Notes under the pieces: model-generated
Told to the model about the DNA's origin: nothing
Databases searched by the model: none
The model's input: only the letters and a program-made list of their open reading frames with translations
Position numbers and translations under genes: made by a program
Shown: piece by piece, positions 27,395 through 39,237 of the stretch
Position numbering within the stretch: position 1 is the first letter of the stretch
Layout: each line of letters begins with the position of its first letter
DNA from: Thunnus maccoyii
Lineage: Eukaryota > Chordata > Actinopteri > Scombriformes > Scombridae
Direction of reading: 5' to 3'
DNA: 64,000 nucleotides
NCBI RefSeq assembly: GCF_910596095.1
Contig: NC_056539.1
Coordinates: 10,605,501-10,669,500 of the forward strand

Positions 27395-30300
27395 GGCTCA
27401 GAGTCCAGGTTTGTCTAAGTGTGGAAGAGCTGCTCACTCCAGCTCTACCACCAAAGCACCCAATCAGAGACAGAGCATGGTCCAAGGTCTCAGTCCAGAT
27501 GTTGCTGTTGTTACACTGAGGGGACGTCACAGTGTTGGACATGTGCCTCTCTGGCACGGGTCATCTTTCCTTACAAATCCTTGCAAAAAAAAAAGTACAC
27601 ACAGATGTTTAACCAGGCCTATGCGGTGCAGATTAGCCCATTAGCTTCGGCCCAGTTTGAATTCTGTGTGTGTCCTGTGTGGTGAGTATCTATGTTGGTG
27701 TTAGCCTCCAGCACAGTGCTAATGAGCCACTGGTGTCCTCTCTGGAAGGAGGAGCACAAGCCATGCTGCCCGGCTACTGGAGTGGGATGCCGGAGGAGAT
27801 CATCTTCATGGTGCCCCACTTCTGGGAAAGAGATGAAAATATGTATGAATGTAATGATTAAATAGATCCATGGGATGGAAAAACTGAATAAGACCGGACA
27901 TTATGTCTATATTAAAAGATAGACAAAATGGATGATATAATGGTGACTGATTTGCTTCCTGCACCTCATCACTTTCCATTTCTTAAGTTGCATGTTTAAT
28001 CATTCATGGATAATTGTTATATAGAGCGACATAAAAGTTTGGCAACAGTGCTGCTCTTTTTTCTGGTTTATAAAAAGAAAATCTTATATAATCATCAAAA
28101 AGAAAATATCTAAGCAGTATAAATGACAGTAAGCAAGAATAAGAGAAAGAGCAGCTAGAGATGATCACTCAGAGAACTACAACCATGAGAAAATCCTGTC
28201 TCTTAAATGGACATTATCTGCATTTAGCATCACATTTTCATTAATCTGAGGAACCAAGAAATCCTCTTTAAGTCCATGATATGGGTCAAGATCCAGAAAC
28301 AGAGGATCCTACAATTCCCATCATGCATCTTAATATCCTTCTTTCTGCATCTTTCAATATACTCTCCATGCCTGTTAAATGCCTGTGTCTTTCAAACTCC
28401 CAAATTCTCCCCAATTTCATAACACAGGTTTTTTTCACAGGGTTATTTTCTCAAACTGTATAAAGCATAGAGGATATTCTAGAAATGTTTTCACAAATTG
28501 GAGTGGTACTCTTTGTGACAAGTAAAATGATCTTCATCCATGGAGCCATACCTTTACTGCTTGCTGATTTTTTTAAGCGTGTTGGTCAAAATAGCGTGCA
28601 AAACAGGGACAAATATAACACCACTGTTACATAAGAGAAGTCTCATACCTCTTACAGTTAGAAAAGTCATAGCTGTAACAAAGGAAACTGATGTCAAGTG
28701 AAATTCTGCCGTGTTGCCCACCAACCCCCACTCTCTCTTCCTCCTCGACACTCTGTCTCTTCCTGTCCTCCTCCCTGATAAGAACCTGCTTCCTCTAGGC
28801 TCAGCGGGGTTCAAGCAGCAGAGGGGATCAGTTCAGGTTTGGGCATGCATGCAGATCACAATAAATCACTGCTTTAGCACTCCATCCCTACCCTGGGATT
28901 CATGCTGAATTGAGACTTACCACTGTTGGCAAGTTTCTCTCTATTTTGACAAACTGAGCGGCACAGCCTCATTCAAAATTCATCAAGGTACATTCCCTCA
29001 AAATAACACACAAAGCATACTTAAGAGCGGACTCACAAGGTAAAAACTATACTCTTATCTTTTTGGTGCATACTGCTCAAAAGGAGCTGCAACACACGGC
29101 TGCTTTGCAAATATTATTTAGATTTTAGCTTGCAGAGGAAAAAAAAATACAGCAGATTTCAGAGATGCAACCTTTGAAAAACGCCACAGAGTCGTCGCCT
29201 ATTGACAGAAACCAAAATGACAGCATCCCAAATTTCCTCGAGAGACAGCCAGGCGCTCACTCCTCCGCTGCTTCTGAACAAGCAAATGTGCGTGTTGCAA
29301 CAAACTGCCATGCTATCACCTTGTTGTTACTTGACACAACAGAACGAGCTGCTGCATGTATAGGACTGCTCATCTGTTGTCAGAGCAGCAATGTCTTGCA
29401 TACTTTTCCCCTCAGGCTGCGTATGTGTGTGTGTGCGTGAGTGTGTGTGTAAGGTGGGGGGCTGTAGGTTAGGCGCTACAGCTGAATGGAATGACTGCAG
29501 GTTGTTTTTCACAGCATTTGACAGATACTTCCAAACAGCGCAGACAGGCAGGTATGACTACAATAATAGAAGAGTGCACAGCAGTTGTCCCTCTTTTCTC
29601 TTCCTTTGTTTATCCAGGGTCACACTCACACACTGACATGTGCACGTGTGGATGAGGAATGAGGGGGGAGAAGATGCATAGTTGAGGTTTTTACATAAGT
29701 CACTGGTCACCAATCATACATATATACTGATTTTTTTGTAGCATGTGACCCTTACGTTTGGTCTGTCAAGTTATTTAATGTAAATGAAATGACAAATATC
29801 TTTTTTTGATTTTTTCATATTTATATTTTACTGGACAAAGAATAAAAAAAATAGTATGAGAATTTTAATAGTAAAAAATCTCTTTGACGCCACTTCTTCA
29901 TCAATAGTTAATAAGTAATTTATTTAATTATAATGCATGAATAAAAGGAACTTTTGGGTTGCCAGATAATGATCCCACACTGATGTGAAGGGTCTCTTTG
30001 GTTGACATAAATCCACCTCCACCTTTGCTGCTTGCTTTGTCACTTTTTAATTAATCAGGATTCAGGAAGGACCCTCCCATGGCCTGTTTGACCCCCCATC
30101 TTATATAATAAGTCTAGTCAACATCTTTGCCAAAATGCATGTTTTAATGTCTTACTAACATTCATAGCTGCAGACTTGATGGCGTATTACACAGTGGCCC
30201 TCTAACCCTTAATTAATACTAGTAAGTCAATAATGAAGGGTTGTGTTTAACCTCTTACTGATAAGGATATGGTGGCATATTGTTCTCTCTTTCAAACATT

Positions 30301-32149
30301 GTTTCTTTTACTCCTCACTTTCCAAAATAATATTAATCCACCATTAGAGTGGGTGCTCCCCACTGAGGCAAAGGCTATGACCAGACACACTACTGTGAAA
30401 TTGAGATATGTCTTTTGTTTATAGGGGATCAGCGCTGATTCCAGTACAGCCAGCAAAACCTGCTCAAGGAACAGTCATTAAACACACAGCTGCACTGAAC
30501 TACTTGATATTCTGCTCTTGTAGGACTACACAGCACCTGATCACACGCATATCATTAAGGAAATGAAATACTTATGAATTCCATTGTTTATGAAAAAATA
30601 GTACAGTATCTGCATACAATGCACTGAAACACTCTTCTTCATGTTTCTCTTGAATGTCGTCTTGACATTTGAAGTGCTGGTTGTAGGTAAATACAACAGC
30701 AACCACAAAGTCAACGTCAAGGAAGATGAGCTGCTACAAAAACCAGAACAAACGACAAGAGCGTGACAAAAACTGTTTATGTACAACTCGGCAAGTCCAG
30801 ATGTAAATGTGAAGCAGGTGTCCATATGTGTTTCCCACATCTATCTAGGAAGTACTTCTAATAAGGATAGTCTACCAAGCAAAAGTCTTTAAGAAGTAAG
30901 CACTGTGGCTGCTGGTGGACTTTTATTATCCAAGTAGAAGGTGAACAAGTGTGGGTTCAGAGGCTACACGTGAACTAGAACAATATGTTGAAGAAGCCCT
31001 CCAGACACTCCAACCACTTGAAACATGAGGATATTTATAGACTGTTCAGGAGCCTCCACCATATCTACAATACTCTGCAAAGGTTTCTTGCTACAACTAC
31101 GTGCTGCGCACAAAGTAAAACCCTACACAGCAGCGTCTAGAACGTGCACTGACAAGCACACTGTTGTCATCACCTTGAGTCATAACAAATCCAAATCCAA
31201 AAAGCCGTGTGAACAGTCAAACAGCTGGACTGTGACTGTGTGGGTCAGGGCTCAAGTGTACGTCTTCCTTTGTGTGCCTGCACTGTGCTGTATGGGCGAG
31301 GCCTCCTCCCCCCTGTAACTGATTAAGCTGAGAGGCTGACTAACTGGTCTACAGGTTTGATTCTGGTTGAATCACTGGTTCGTTGGTAGTCTGCTTGTTT
31401 GTCAGTGCACCAGTTTTCCTGCCTGTCTCCCTGGCTGCCAGTCAAAAGTAAGCAGTGCAGCTTACTGGCAGGCAGGCTGGCTGTGATACAGTATTCCAAC
31501 ACATGGGCCTAAACAGGAAACCGGTTGTGGGAGGGTGTTCACCTTTGACACTCCTTGTGTCACAGACTCTGTTGTGAAATAGTCGCTGGAAAACACACCC
31601 CGGTTCAGCACCAGGTTATATTTTTGCAAGCTCAGATGGCTAAAACAAACCTCTCTTTTTATTATAATGACAGTAGCTTGCCACCTTTTGTTTTGATGTG
31701 CGTGAGAGTTGTAATTAGTTGAAAACAATACTTCAAAACATGCTGCGTGCTCTGTTTTCACGCCTGCTGCAACATGTATCATTACAGCAAAGCTAATGGA
31801 CCACTAGCAGTCAAAAGCAGCTGAGGCAAATAAAAACCACAACCACACAAGCCATATGCTGTATACTCAATAATCTGTTCAATAAACAAGTTGCTCTCAT
31901 CTGACAAATTACATGTCACTGATGGGGCAGATCTGGTTAAGTGGAAATGTACGCTTGAACGCACACATACACACACACATACACAACCAGGCAAGTCACA
32001 GCAGGAGCCGGAGAATAAAAGGAAAATATGAACACCCTGACATCGCTGCCTGGTCTACCTCTACTGTGTGACAAGTTCACTGACAGATGGAAACACCCAC
32101 GAAAACAAGAATTTAAAAAAAAAAAAAAGTATACAAGTGACTTTTTTTG

Positions 32150-32605
32150 TGATTTTAAAACTTACTATCACAGATATATGAGTATCAGTGTATATGTTGT
32201 CCGATATGCACCAATATTTTTTTATTTTTTTAAAATTATTTAGGCAGCATTTTATGTATATTTTATACTTTTTCTTAATTCAGGTTTAATATATATGTAC
32301 ATGTGGGGTTTTTTTGTTTGTTTTATTTATAGTAATTTATAATTATTAAATTCCCAGTGAAGTTTACTGTTTCAGTGCACTGATGCCATTTTATACAATA
32401 AAGTTTATTGTTAAATTGTAAAACATTGTGCTGTCACAAGTGTTTAATAACCGAATTTGAGGGATCATTGCAAAAAATGTGTGTTTATGTATATATTCTG
32501 TATATAAAAGATTATTGGCCAATATATCAATATCAGAATTCTTTTAGTCCCTAATATCGGTATCAGCATCAGCAAAAATCCAGTATCAGTCAGGCCCTCG
32601 TTGAA
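32150..32605. mobile_element. Possible MITE-like repeat with ATCGGTATCAGCATC-type end
   Basis: The right end (32540-32600) carries ATATCGGTATCAGCATCAGC. The left part has degenerate matches (TATCAGTGTATATG, CCGATATGCACC) in inverted arrangement. This resembles a common fish repeat with TATCGGTATCGG ends. The boundaries are approximate. Confidence 0.3.
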
Positions 32606-33822
32606 ACACTAATATAACCATTTGAAATATCATGAATGGAGAAATATTAAGAACTGACTGTTTACTGGGACAGGTCCTGTGCTACATAACCTGTGAATGC
32701 ACAGACTCATCATGTTTATCATGTGATAGCGATAGACAACTGCTGTGGTTGTAAAGACTGTGTTAGCAAATTTCTAAAAGCCACATTTCTGTCAGTCTGA
32801 GTCCATCCGATCACGACCTGTCATCTATCATGTGGTCGTGTGTGTGTGTGTGCGTATGTAAAAACAAACAAGAAAAACATAAAGGAAATGTGCACCATTG
32901 TCAGTTCAAACCACAGACTACCGACATATTCGTGGTGTTGCTGTGTGCAGCCATGTCTCGACACCCCGTGACCCCACTGAGCTGCGGCAGTGTGACGGCT
33001 AAAATTGGGCAATCCACCGGGTGAGTGCACTGACAGCACTTAGTATATCCTCCGGCTCGCTCAGCCAGACACGTCATGTGCTTTAATTCTCACCATCCAT
33101 AAAATGCAGGCGCTTAAGTATCAGGTCAACCCTTCCTTGAACACTCATCTTAATTCAGTCATACTGTACACAAAATGCAAACACAAGCAAATGAGACTTT
33201 CTAGTGGTGAATTATTGATGTATTCATAGATTTTAGTTGTTTAAGTCATGATTATGCAGTGAAAATATACATGTTTCCCAAACTGGACACTAAATTAAAA
33301 GCTATAAACACATTCTACATTGTCACAAGCTGCTTTGCACCTTTTAAAGTCTGCAAATTCAATAGTTGATCATAGTTTTCTTTAAGTGTATAAAAAGGTA
33401 TATTTGTACATTGACTGGTTGTAGTTTGGCTTGTGGTACAAACATGTTTTCCCACAGGATTGAACCACATCTTCACTGCTTATCCTGTAGCAGAGAGCCT
33501 TCAGAGGATTTCTCCTGACTGTCAGCACTGACAGTATCTGCGGTGTTAAGTGGTTGTGCAGCACCCACCTAAACGCATATCCTACTACTGCTTAGTCTAG
33601 CTCTCGGCTGCTATTATTAGATTAGGATATCCTATAATCTTAGATAAGACAGAGAATTTACTGTGCGCTGTCTGTGCACTTCTCAACTCCTCAGGTTGCA
33701 AAATTCAATTCCCACAACCAGCGCAGTGCTCCGCGCAAAAACAAGCACTGTGGGACAAACAAACCCCGCACACAAACAAGTCAACAAGTCACAACAGCAG
33801 CTTATATCCACGTTAGACTCAC

Positions 33823-33975
33823 CGGGAGTTGTCAGGGTCTACATCCAGAAACCGTTCAGACTGCTGCTGTTTGTCTTGTCAGGGATCCGGCTCTGCGCTC
33901 TCTGCTCCACCTGTAACGCCTCACTCCTCATCTACTCCTGCAGGGAGCGATTATCCAGCAGCTCTCAGCACTGCC
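33823..33975 (-). promoter_or_regulatory. Possible noncoding first exon and promoter of the semaphorin gene
   Basis: On the minus strand a GC-richer stretch ends in CTCCCG followed by a strong GTGAGT donor. It lies 6.4 kb upstream of the semaphorin ATG, whose exon starts after a good acceptor (CTTCCACACTTAG, exon from 27414). A far noncoding first exon is common in semaphorin genes. There is no transcript evidence. Confidence 0.25.
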
Positions 33976-34085
33976 TGATCATGTGACTTTTGATTGTACC
34001 TCTGTTCAAAGGCCACTCGCTCCTCATCCAAGCAGCTGTGACCGCAAAATCATATCAATTTCCTCGACTGCTTTGTTCTTATTAA

Positions 34086-34091
34086 TTTATT
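34086..34091 (-). terminator. Candidate poly(A) signal of the Ig receptor gene
   Basis: AATAAA on the minus strand, about 450 nt past the stop codon at 34541. Position fits; usage unknown. Confidence 0.35.
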
Positions 34092-34540
34092 TTATCTTGA
34101 ATGTGTTTGATGTGTATATGCTTAATACAAATGTAAAATTCAATATATTACAAGTTACACAGTAAAAACCGCATTTTCAGCATCTGAACATTTAATACAA
34201 ACTGTACACTGTTGATAAAAAAACATCCATTCAGTCCCATCACTACAATCCATGTCACTAAATAACAATTTACCACTTATTTTCTACACAGACGGTATAT
34301 TAGCAAAATAATGAAATATGAAAAGCTGTTGAAACATATTTTTAAAAAGGCAAAACATGAAACGGTTTAAATTTTACCAATTTACAGCACCCATCGCCTG
34401 CCATCTAGCGGCTCACTATAGCTATTTTACTGAACATGCCTGAAAAGTAAAAAAAAAATACATATATTGGCTATATTTCACTGCATTAACAGCATCTACG
34501 AATAAATATGAGGAGCTGATATGTGTGATGTCCATCCTCT

Positions 34541-37500
34541 TCACTGTTTCCGTTTCCGCTTGCTTTCCTCGTATCTCCCGCTGGGACTCGGGGTCCGGAG
34601 GTTTGGAGAAGAAGAAACCGTCTTCAGGTTAGCCGCCGGCATCCCTGGCCTGGGGGAAGGTGTAGGACGCATGTTTGCATAGACAGGACACTCTGAAGCT
34701 GTATTAGAAAGTAAACACAGGACGAATACAGTATTAATTTCTGTAGTTAACACGCAGACCCTTCCCGGAGTTAATTTATCAATCAGTATGTTACCAACAC
34801 CTGCAGGTTCTGTTTTTAAGTTGTAAGTTATTCATCCAGATGTGGACAATAATAGTGTAAATAAGAGGGCAATTGTATAATATTAACATAATATAGCCTA
34901 TTTTGCAATCAGAATTTACTTTCTGCAAAAACCTTTTAGTAAAAATATCAGATTTTATAAAAACTTAAATGAAATATTTTCCTGGTAATTTTTTTCCTAT
35001 TTACAATTAGGAACAGTCATGCAATTACCTTAGAATTGATTATCTGCTACATCCAGTGGTTGAAATACTGAAGAATACAAATAGTTGCACTTTGCCCTCA
35101 TGAGCAAAAAAAATAAAACAGAAATTACAAAGTTATATTTGGTATATACGCCTTATAGCTGCAATGTTGATCTGATATGTGGACAAACTATTTATTGGCA
35201 GAGAAGATATAATATTTCTTTATAAAGTATAAATAATTCACAAATGCTATTTATTAACTCGATAAATGCTGTTAGTTAAGGATGACAAAGCTTCCTTTGC
35301 GGTAAAAAGTCTATGAGGAAATATATACACATATGTTTGAGTGGCCTGATTTGTTACTGGGTGTGTTATCAAGTAACTGATAAAATTATCAGGTATTTGT
35401 AGGGTTGGTCTGTGCCTGTCAAACAATGATGAATGATGACTCAAGTTTCTGGCCTGACTACAATCATATTGGAAGCCCTCCATTTGCTCTCTATATTGCA
35501 GTTTTTCCTCAGTTGCTTAAGCACATAACACTGTTCTCAAACTCTTAAAACATTAAGTGTAACCATCACATCAAATCATACTGTGCAGCACACACTTCAT
35601 TTGTCCTGCAAACAGCTGCCACTCACTCAAAAAATTTAACTCCTGTTCCAAAAGTAAATAAATTCATCAACTAGGGAAATTTCTCTTTATAGTCGAGACA
35701 GTCAGAAGTCTCAGGAACTGTCCAAAGTAATTCTGTTTCTGTATTTCATTACAAACTCCAATCCTATAATGAAGTTAAATAGAGCCGACGGAAAAGTAGC
35801 CATCAAAGCTCTTGTCATACAAACACCAGTTTCTCACTGTCAGCGTGTGGCTTTCCTGTAAGTCCCCTATTCACAGTATGTACTGGCAGTAATAGTGTAT
35901 TGTATGATCGTACAATAGCAATGTAAAATGCAAAACAAATAACTCAATTTAACAAATTTATACAAATTAGAAAACTACTGTTTATCCTGTAAATCTGATA
36001 TTTGCTCTTATAATACACATATAATGTCAGCCATATAGAGTTTGTACTTCTTCTGCTTCTGCTCCGTCCTCTGTAATCTCCCCTTCCTGTGACCAAACCA
36101 CTGCGTACTTACAACAAACTTATGTCTCTATGCTTTAATTTAACTGCTGTAACCACATAAAATGTGGTACATACATACATAATTATGTGGTGTAATCATG
36201 GTTGAGAAATGATAGCTGATGAATTGCATCTGTACGCTAAATATGACAACATTTGATAGGTTGTGCTAACATTTCAATAAGAAGAGCATGTTACTATGCA
36301 GTAACTGAATTTCAAGAGTCACATGTTGATAATTATTTGAGGCATTAAGACAATAATATATCACTGAAATTATGAAACATTTATGTTTGGATGGTTATGG
36401 GTGGCTGAAATATTTTGCATGTGAATTATGTGTGAAAGCAACACAAAAAGTATATACTGTTGTGACAAAATCAGTGAAAGATGTGAAAATTTAGCACAAA
36501 ATTATGATAATGAGGATTTCCATCTGAGATTTGTGCAAAAGAAACCGAGAGTGTCTTGATTTGACACTCTTTTAGTTTTAGAAATGTTGGGTGCACCCGT
36601 GAGGAAGAAAGTAACAGCTGCCCTCACCTATATATGCATGTATATTGTACGTGTATTACAGTGCTGAGTGGTGCAGTATGGTTGAGTTTGTCAGTGTTGG
36701 GACAGCGAGCTCTGCAAGCAGAAGGTGGTCCTTGACGTGTTCTACAAATGACAGTCTCTGTGCATCTTTACTTAAACCACAAAGGAGAAGACTGAAAGTC
36801 TTATTTGTCCTACATCTACACTTTAGACTGTCTCACGCTGTGTTGTTAAACCACAACAACCACCGCATATTCACCGGCCCCCGATTTAGGCAGATAAAAC
36901 TACCTGTAATCATGAACGCTGCTTCCTGTGTCTTTTGTTCTCCCACTCAGACATAAAGACGCTTAAAAAATCTGTCTGTCCCTGTCTGCGATATTCATTC
37001 AGTGCATATCTAAACCCAATTGGATGTATTCTGTGAACCTATTTGCCTTTTTTTCTTGTCCTCTTTTTCTCAGAGCTGCCTTTGTCAGTTTTGCAGCTTC
37101 TCTCGCCTACAATATAGATACAGATCTTATCTACAATCTACTGATGTTCCTTGCTGAACTGTCATTAAGCGGTCTAGATAATTATCTAAAGCTTGACACT
37201 GAAAGAGAAAACTAGTACCTCTTCTTCCACGTAGTCTTCTTGTCATTAAGACACATATGATGAGGAGGACTATCAGAACGACAATTGATACTCCCAACAC
37301 AATCCACATCCACCATTTGTCAATCGATTCGATGGGAGACACAGTGACTGTAAGAGAAAAATGAAATGTGACCACATTAAGTCAATTTATCAGTGTGTGT
37401 ACAAGTAGACCAATGTGTGCACACCATAATCCTGAACCTTAATCCTACCGACTGGGGTACCTGCAGACCCCAGAGGTTCACTTTTTGTCATATTTCTCAG

Positions 37501-38342
37501 GTGTTTTATTCTATCATTGCAATTTTTCATGACTTTGTCAATCAATTTGTTCCTAATGACTTCATACAATTGTTTTCTGTTTCAATTAGTGCTTTTTAAA
37601 GATAAAAATGTACTGTATTGGGGTCCTGAGGGACCCCAGTCAAAAGCACCCAGTTACACCTATGCAGTTTTAATAGATGGAACTATTTATTGAGTTCATG
37701 TTTATCATGGGTCCTAATTTAAAGTATCACACACTATCAGGGGATAGCGGCACTCTGTCAGTCATTTTGAGGGTTCTGTGGAAAGATTGTATTTGGAATA
37801 AAAGCTGCAGTTTGTATTAAAGAAAGATATATATTTTCATTTTACAGAATATGGAAATTAACTGTAACTTTCCTAAAAGAATAAAATCAGTTTTGTTTTT
37901 TTATCAGATGACATTAATTACATAATAATGTTTTGAGAAGAAATAAGTTAACATTTTGTTTCTTACAGTAGTTTATTCTTGGAGTCCCCAGAGACCCCAG
38001 TCGGTAATCTTTGTTAAATGTTAAATATGTTAGTAGGATGCGGGTTAATAAAATAGATTTGTTAAACAAGTCATTATCACAATTTCGGGCAGAGGTTTAC
38101 ACCTCACAGGAGTAAATTGGAATAATTTAAAATAGTTTGGACGTCTCTTGCCTGACGTCTTGTGACATCTATAAATGGACAAATTACACTTTTGAGCAAC
38201 ATTCACCAGAAAATCAACACTTTCAGAGTTTCAGAAGTTTCAGACGACTGCTCAGACTGTGCTGAATCCTAAAAATGTTCTGTATGGTGAGTCATAGTTC
38301 ATGAGAATTGCATCCATACACACACACACACACACGCACGCA

Positions 38343-38390
<48 letters not shown>

Positions 38391-38968
38391 CCTTGTGACT
38401 TGTATGTTGTATGTTCCATTTCGTTCATCACTGTTATGGAGGAAAAAAGTGACTTTAAGTTGCATTCCTGTCATCATAGCAAGGTAGACAATTGACAGTA
38501 TTATGAATCCATAATATTTCACGATAACAAGCTTGATCAGATACAAGTAATACTTACCAATAACCACTTCTACTGCGTTTCTCACGATTTTCTCTCCTAA
38601 ATTTGGAATCACTTTTTGGATCATGCAAAAGTACCATCCGCTGTTATTGTGTGTAACATTTGGTAAAAAGTATTTCAGCAAAGTCTCCTCAGTGTCTTCC
38701 TTTAAGTCCTGCTTTGTTTTGATGGATGCCCCAGTGGAGGTATTTGTGGATTTGTTAAGGACCTTGGAGGCGAGTTCCTCTGTGACATTATTGAATCTGG
38801 GTTCAGAGCGGTTAAAACACAAGAACACCCAAAATCTCCCTTGTTCTTCAACTCTCAAATTGCAGAACAAAGTCAGATTGGAACCAAAAGGAACTTCCTG
38901 TCTTTTCTCCTTTTCATCCAGACTGATGGTAACTTGAGCTGATATCACCATGACTGCTACTGCCACTG

Positions 38969-39004
<36 letters not shown>

Positions 39005-39237
39005 CATTTCATTCATTTCTCAGTATGTTAACAATAACTACAAACTTGTGTTTAAATCTACACCTGCCCTCTCTACATGTTTATTCTCCTTTCTGTTTGT
39101 CTGTTCATTCATTATTCTATTTAACATCATCATGCCCTTGTGTTCAGTGTAACAGTCTGTTTTGATCTGTTGAATATCAAGTGCAGAGTCTTACCTGTGA
39201 GTAACACCAGAGTTGATTGTTTCAGCGACATTTCCAT
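34541..39237 (-). CDS. tmigd2: Single-IgV transmembrane receptor with CD28-like tail, probable fish TMIGD2 (CD28H), 4 exons, 245 aa
   Basis: Exons in transcript order: 39195-39237 (signal peptide), 38558-38965 (IgV), 37219-37347 (stalk and membrane helix), 34541-34698 (tail). They total 738 nt in one frame, all junctions phase 1. Seen: a leader spanning exon 1 and the start of exon 2; an Ig fold with LFCNL and NNSGWYFC cysteines; at least seven N-glycosylation sequons; a membrane helix with WWMWIVLG and no charged residue; a basic KR-rich start to the tail; then CPVYANM, PRPG proline motifs and RYEE. One domain per exon and a YxNM motif near the start of the tail exon are CD28-family traits. 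It lies head to head with fsd1, as human TMIGD2 does with FSD1. TMIGD2/CD28H is a costimulatory or adhesion receptor on T and NK cells. Gene structure is well supported; the orthologue name rests mainly on synteny. A fish-specific CD28-like gene is the alternative. Confidence 0.72.
38316..38392. repeat. Compound CA/CG-interrupted microsatellite
   Basis: (CA)n with a few CG interruptions, in intron 2 of the Ig receptor about 170 bp from the IgV exon donor. Confidence 0.9.
38970..39004. repeat. (GATA)n tetranucleotide microsatellite at a splice acceptor
   Basis: About eight GATA units. On the minus strand they read (TATC)n and run directly into CTACAG, the acceptor of the IgV exon at 38965, so the repeat serves as the polypyrimidine tract. 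Confidence 0.9.

Larger units (their letters stand above)
27395..34540. other. Semaphorin 5' region/intergenic DNA without a supported coding gene
   Basis: Seven kilobases with no coding exon I can support. It holds GT-rich microsatellites (29424-29452, 32838-32852), a candidate MITE-type repeat at about 32.2-32.6 kb and the possible semaphorin first exon near 33.9 kb. The left end is probably the long first intron of the semaphorin gene; the right end is the 3' flank of the Ig receptor. Confidence 0.45.

Noticed and set aside
28554..28814. 86-aa minus-strand frame upstream of the semaphorin
   Set aside because: Basic low-information start, no homology recognised and no link to the semaphorin reading frame.
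32953..33020. Short ATG-led frame ending at a GTGAGT-like donor on the plus strand
   Set aside because: Only about 23 codons, no following exon and no family match. Probably chance.
35247..35483. Possible extra exon of the Ig receptor between exons 3 and 4
   Set aside because: No acceptor/donor pair in the correct phase was seen, and exons 3 and 4 already join in frame (phase 1).
36645..36956. 103-aa plus-strand frame in the last intron of the Ig receptor
   Set aside because: No motif, no splice support, and antisense to an intron with strong exon-to-exon phase continuity.
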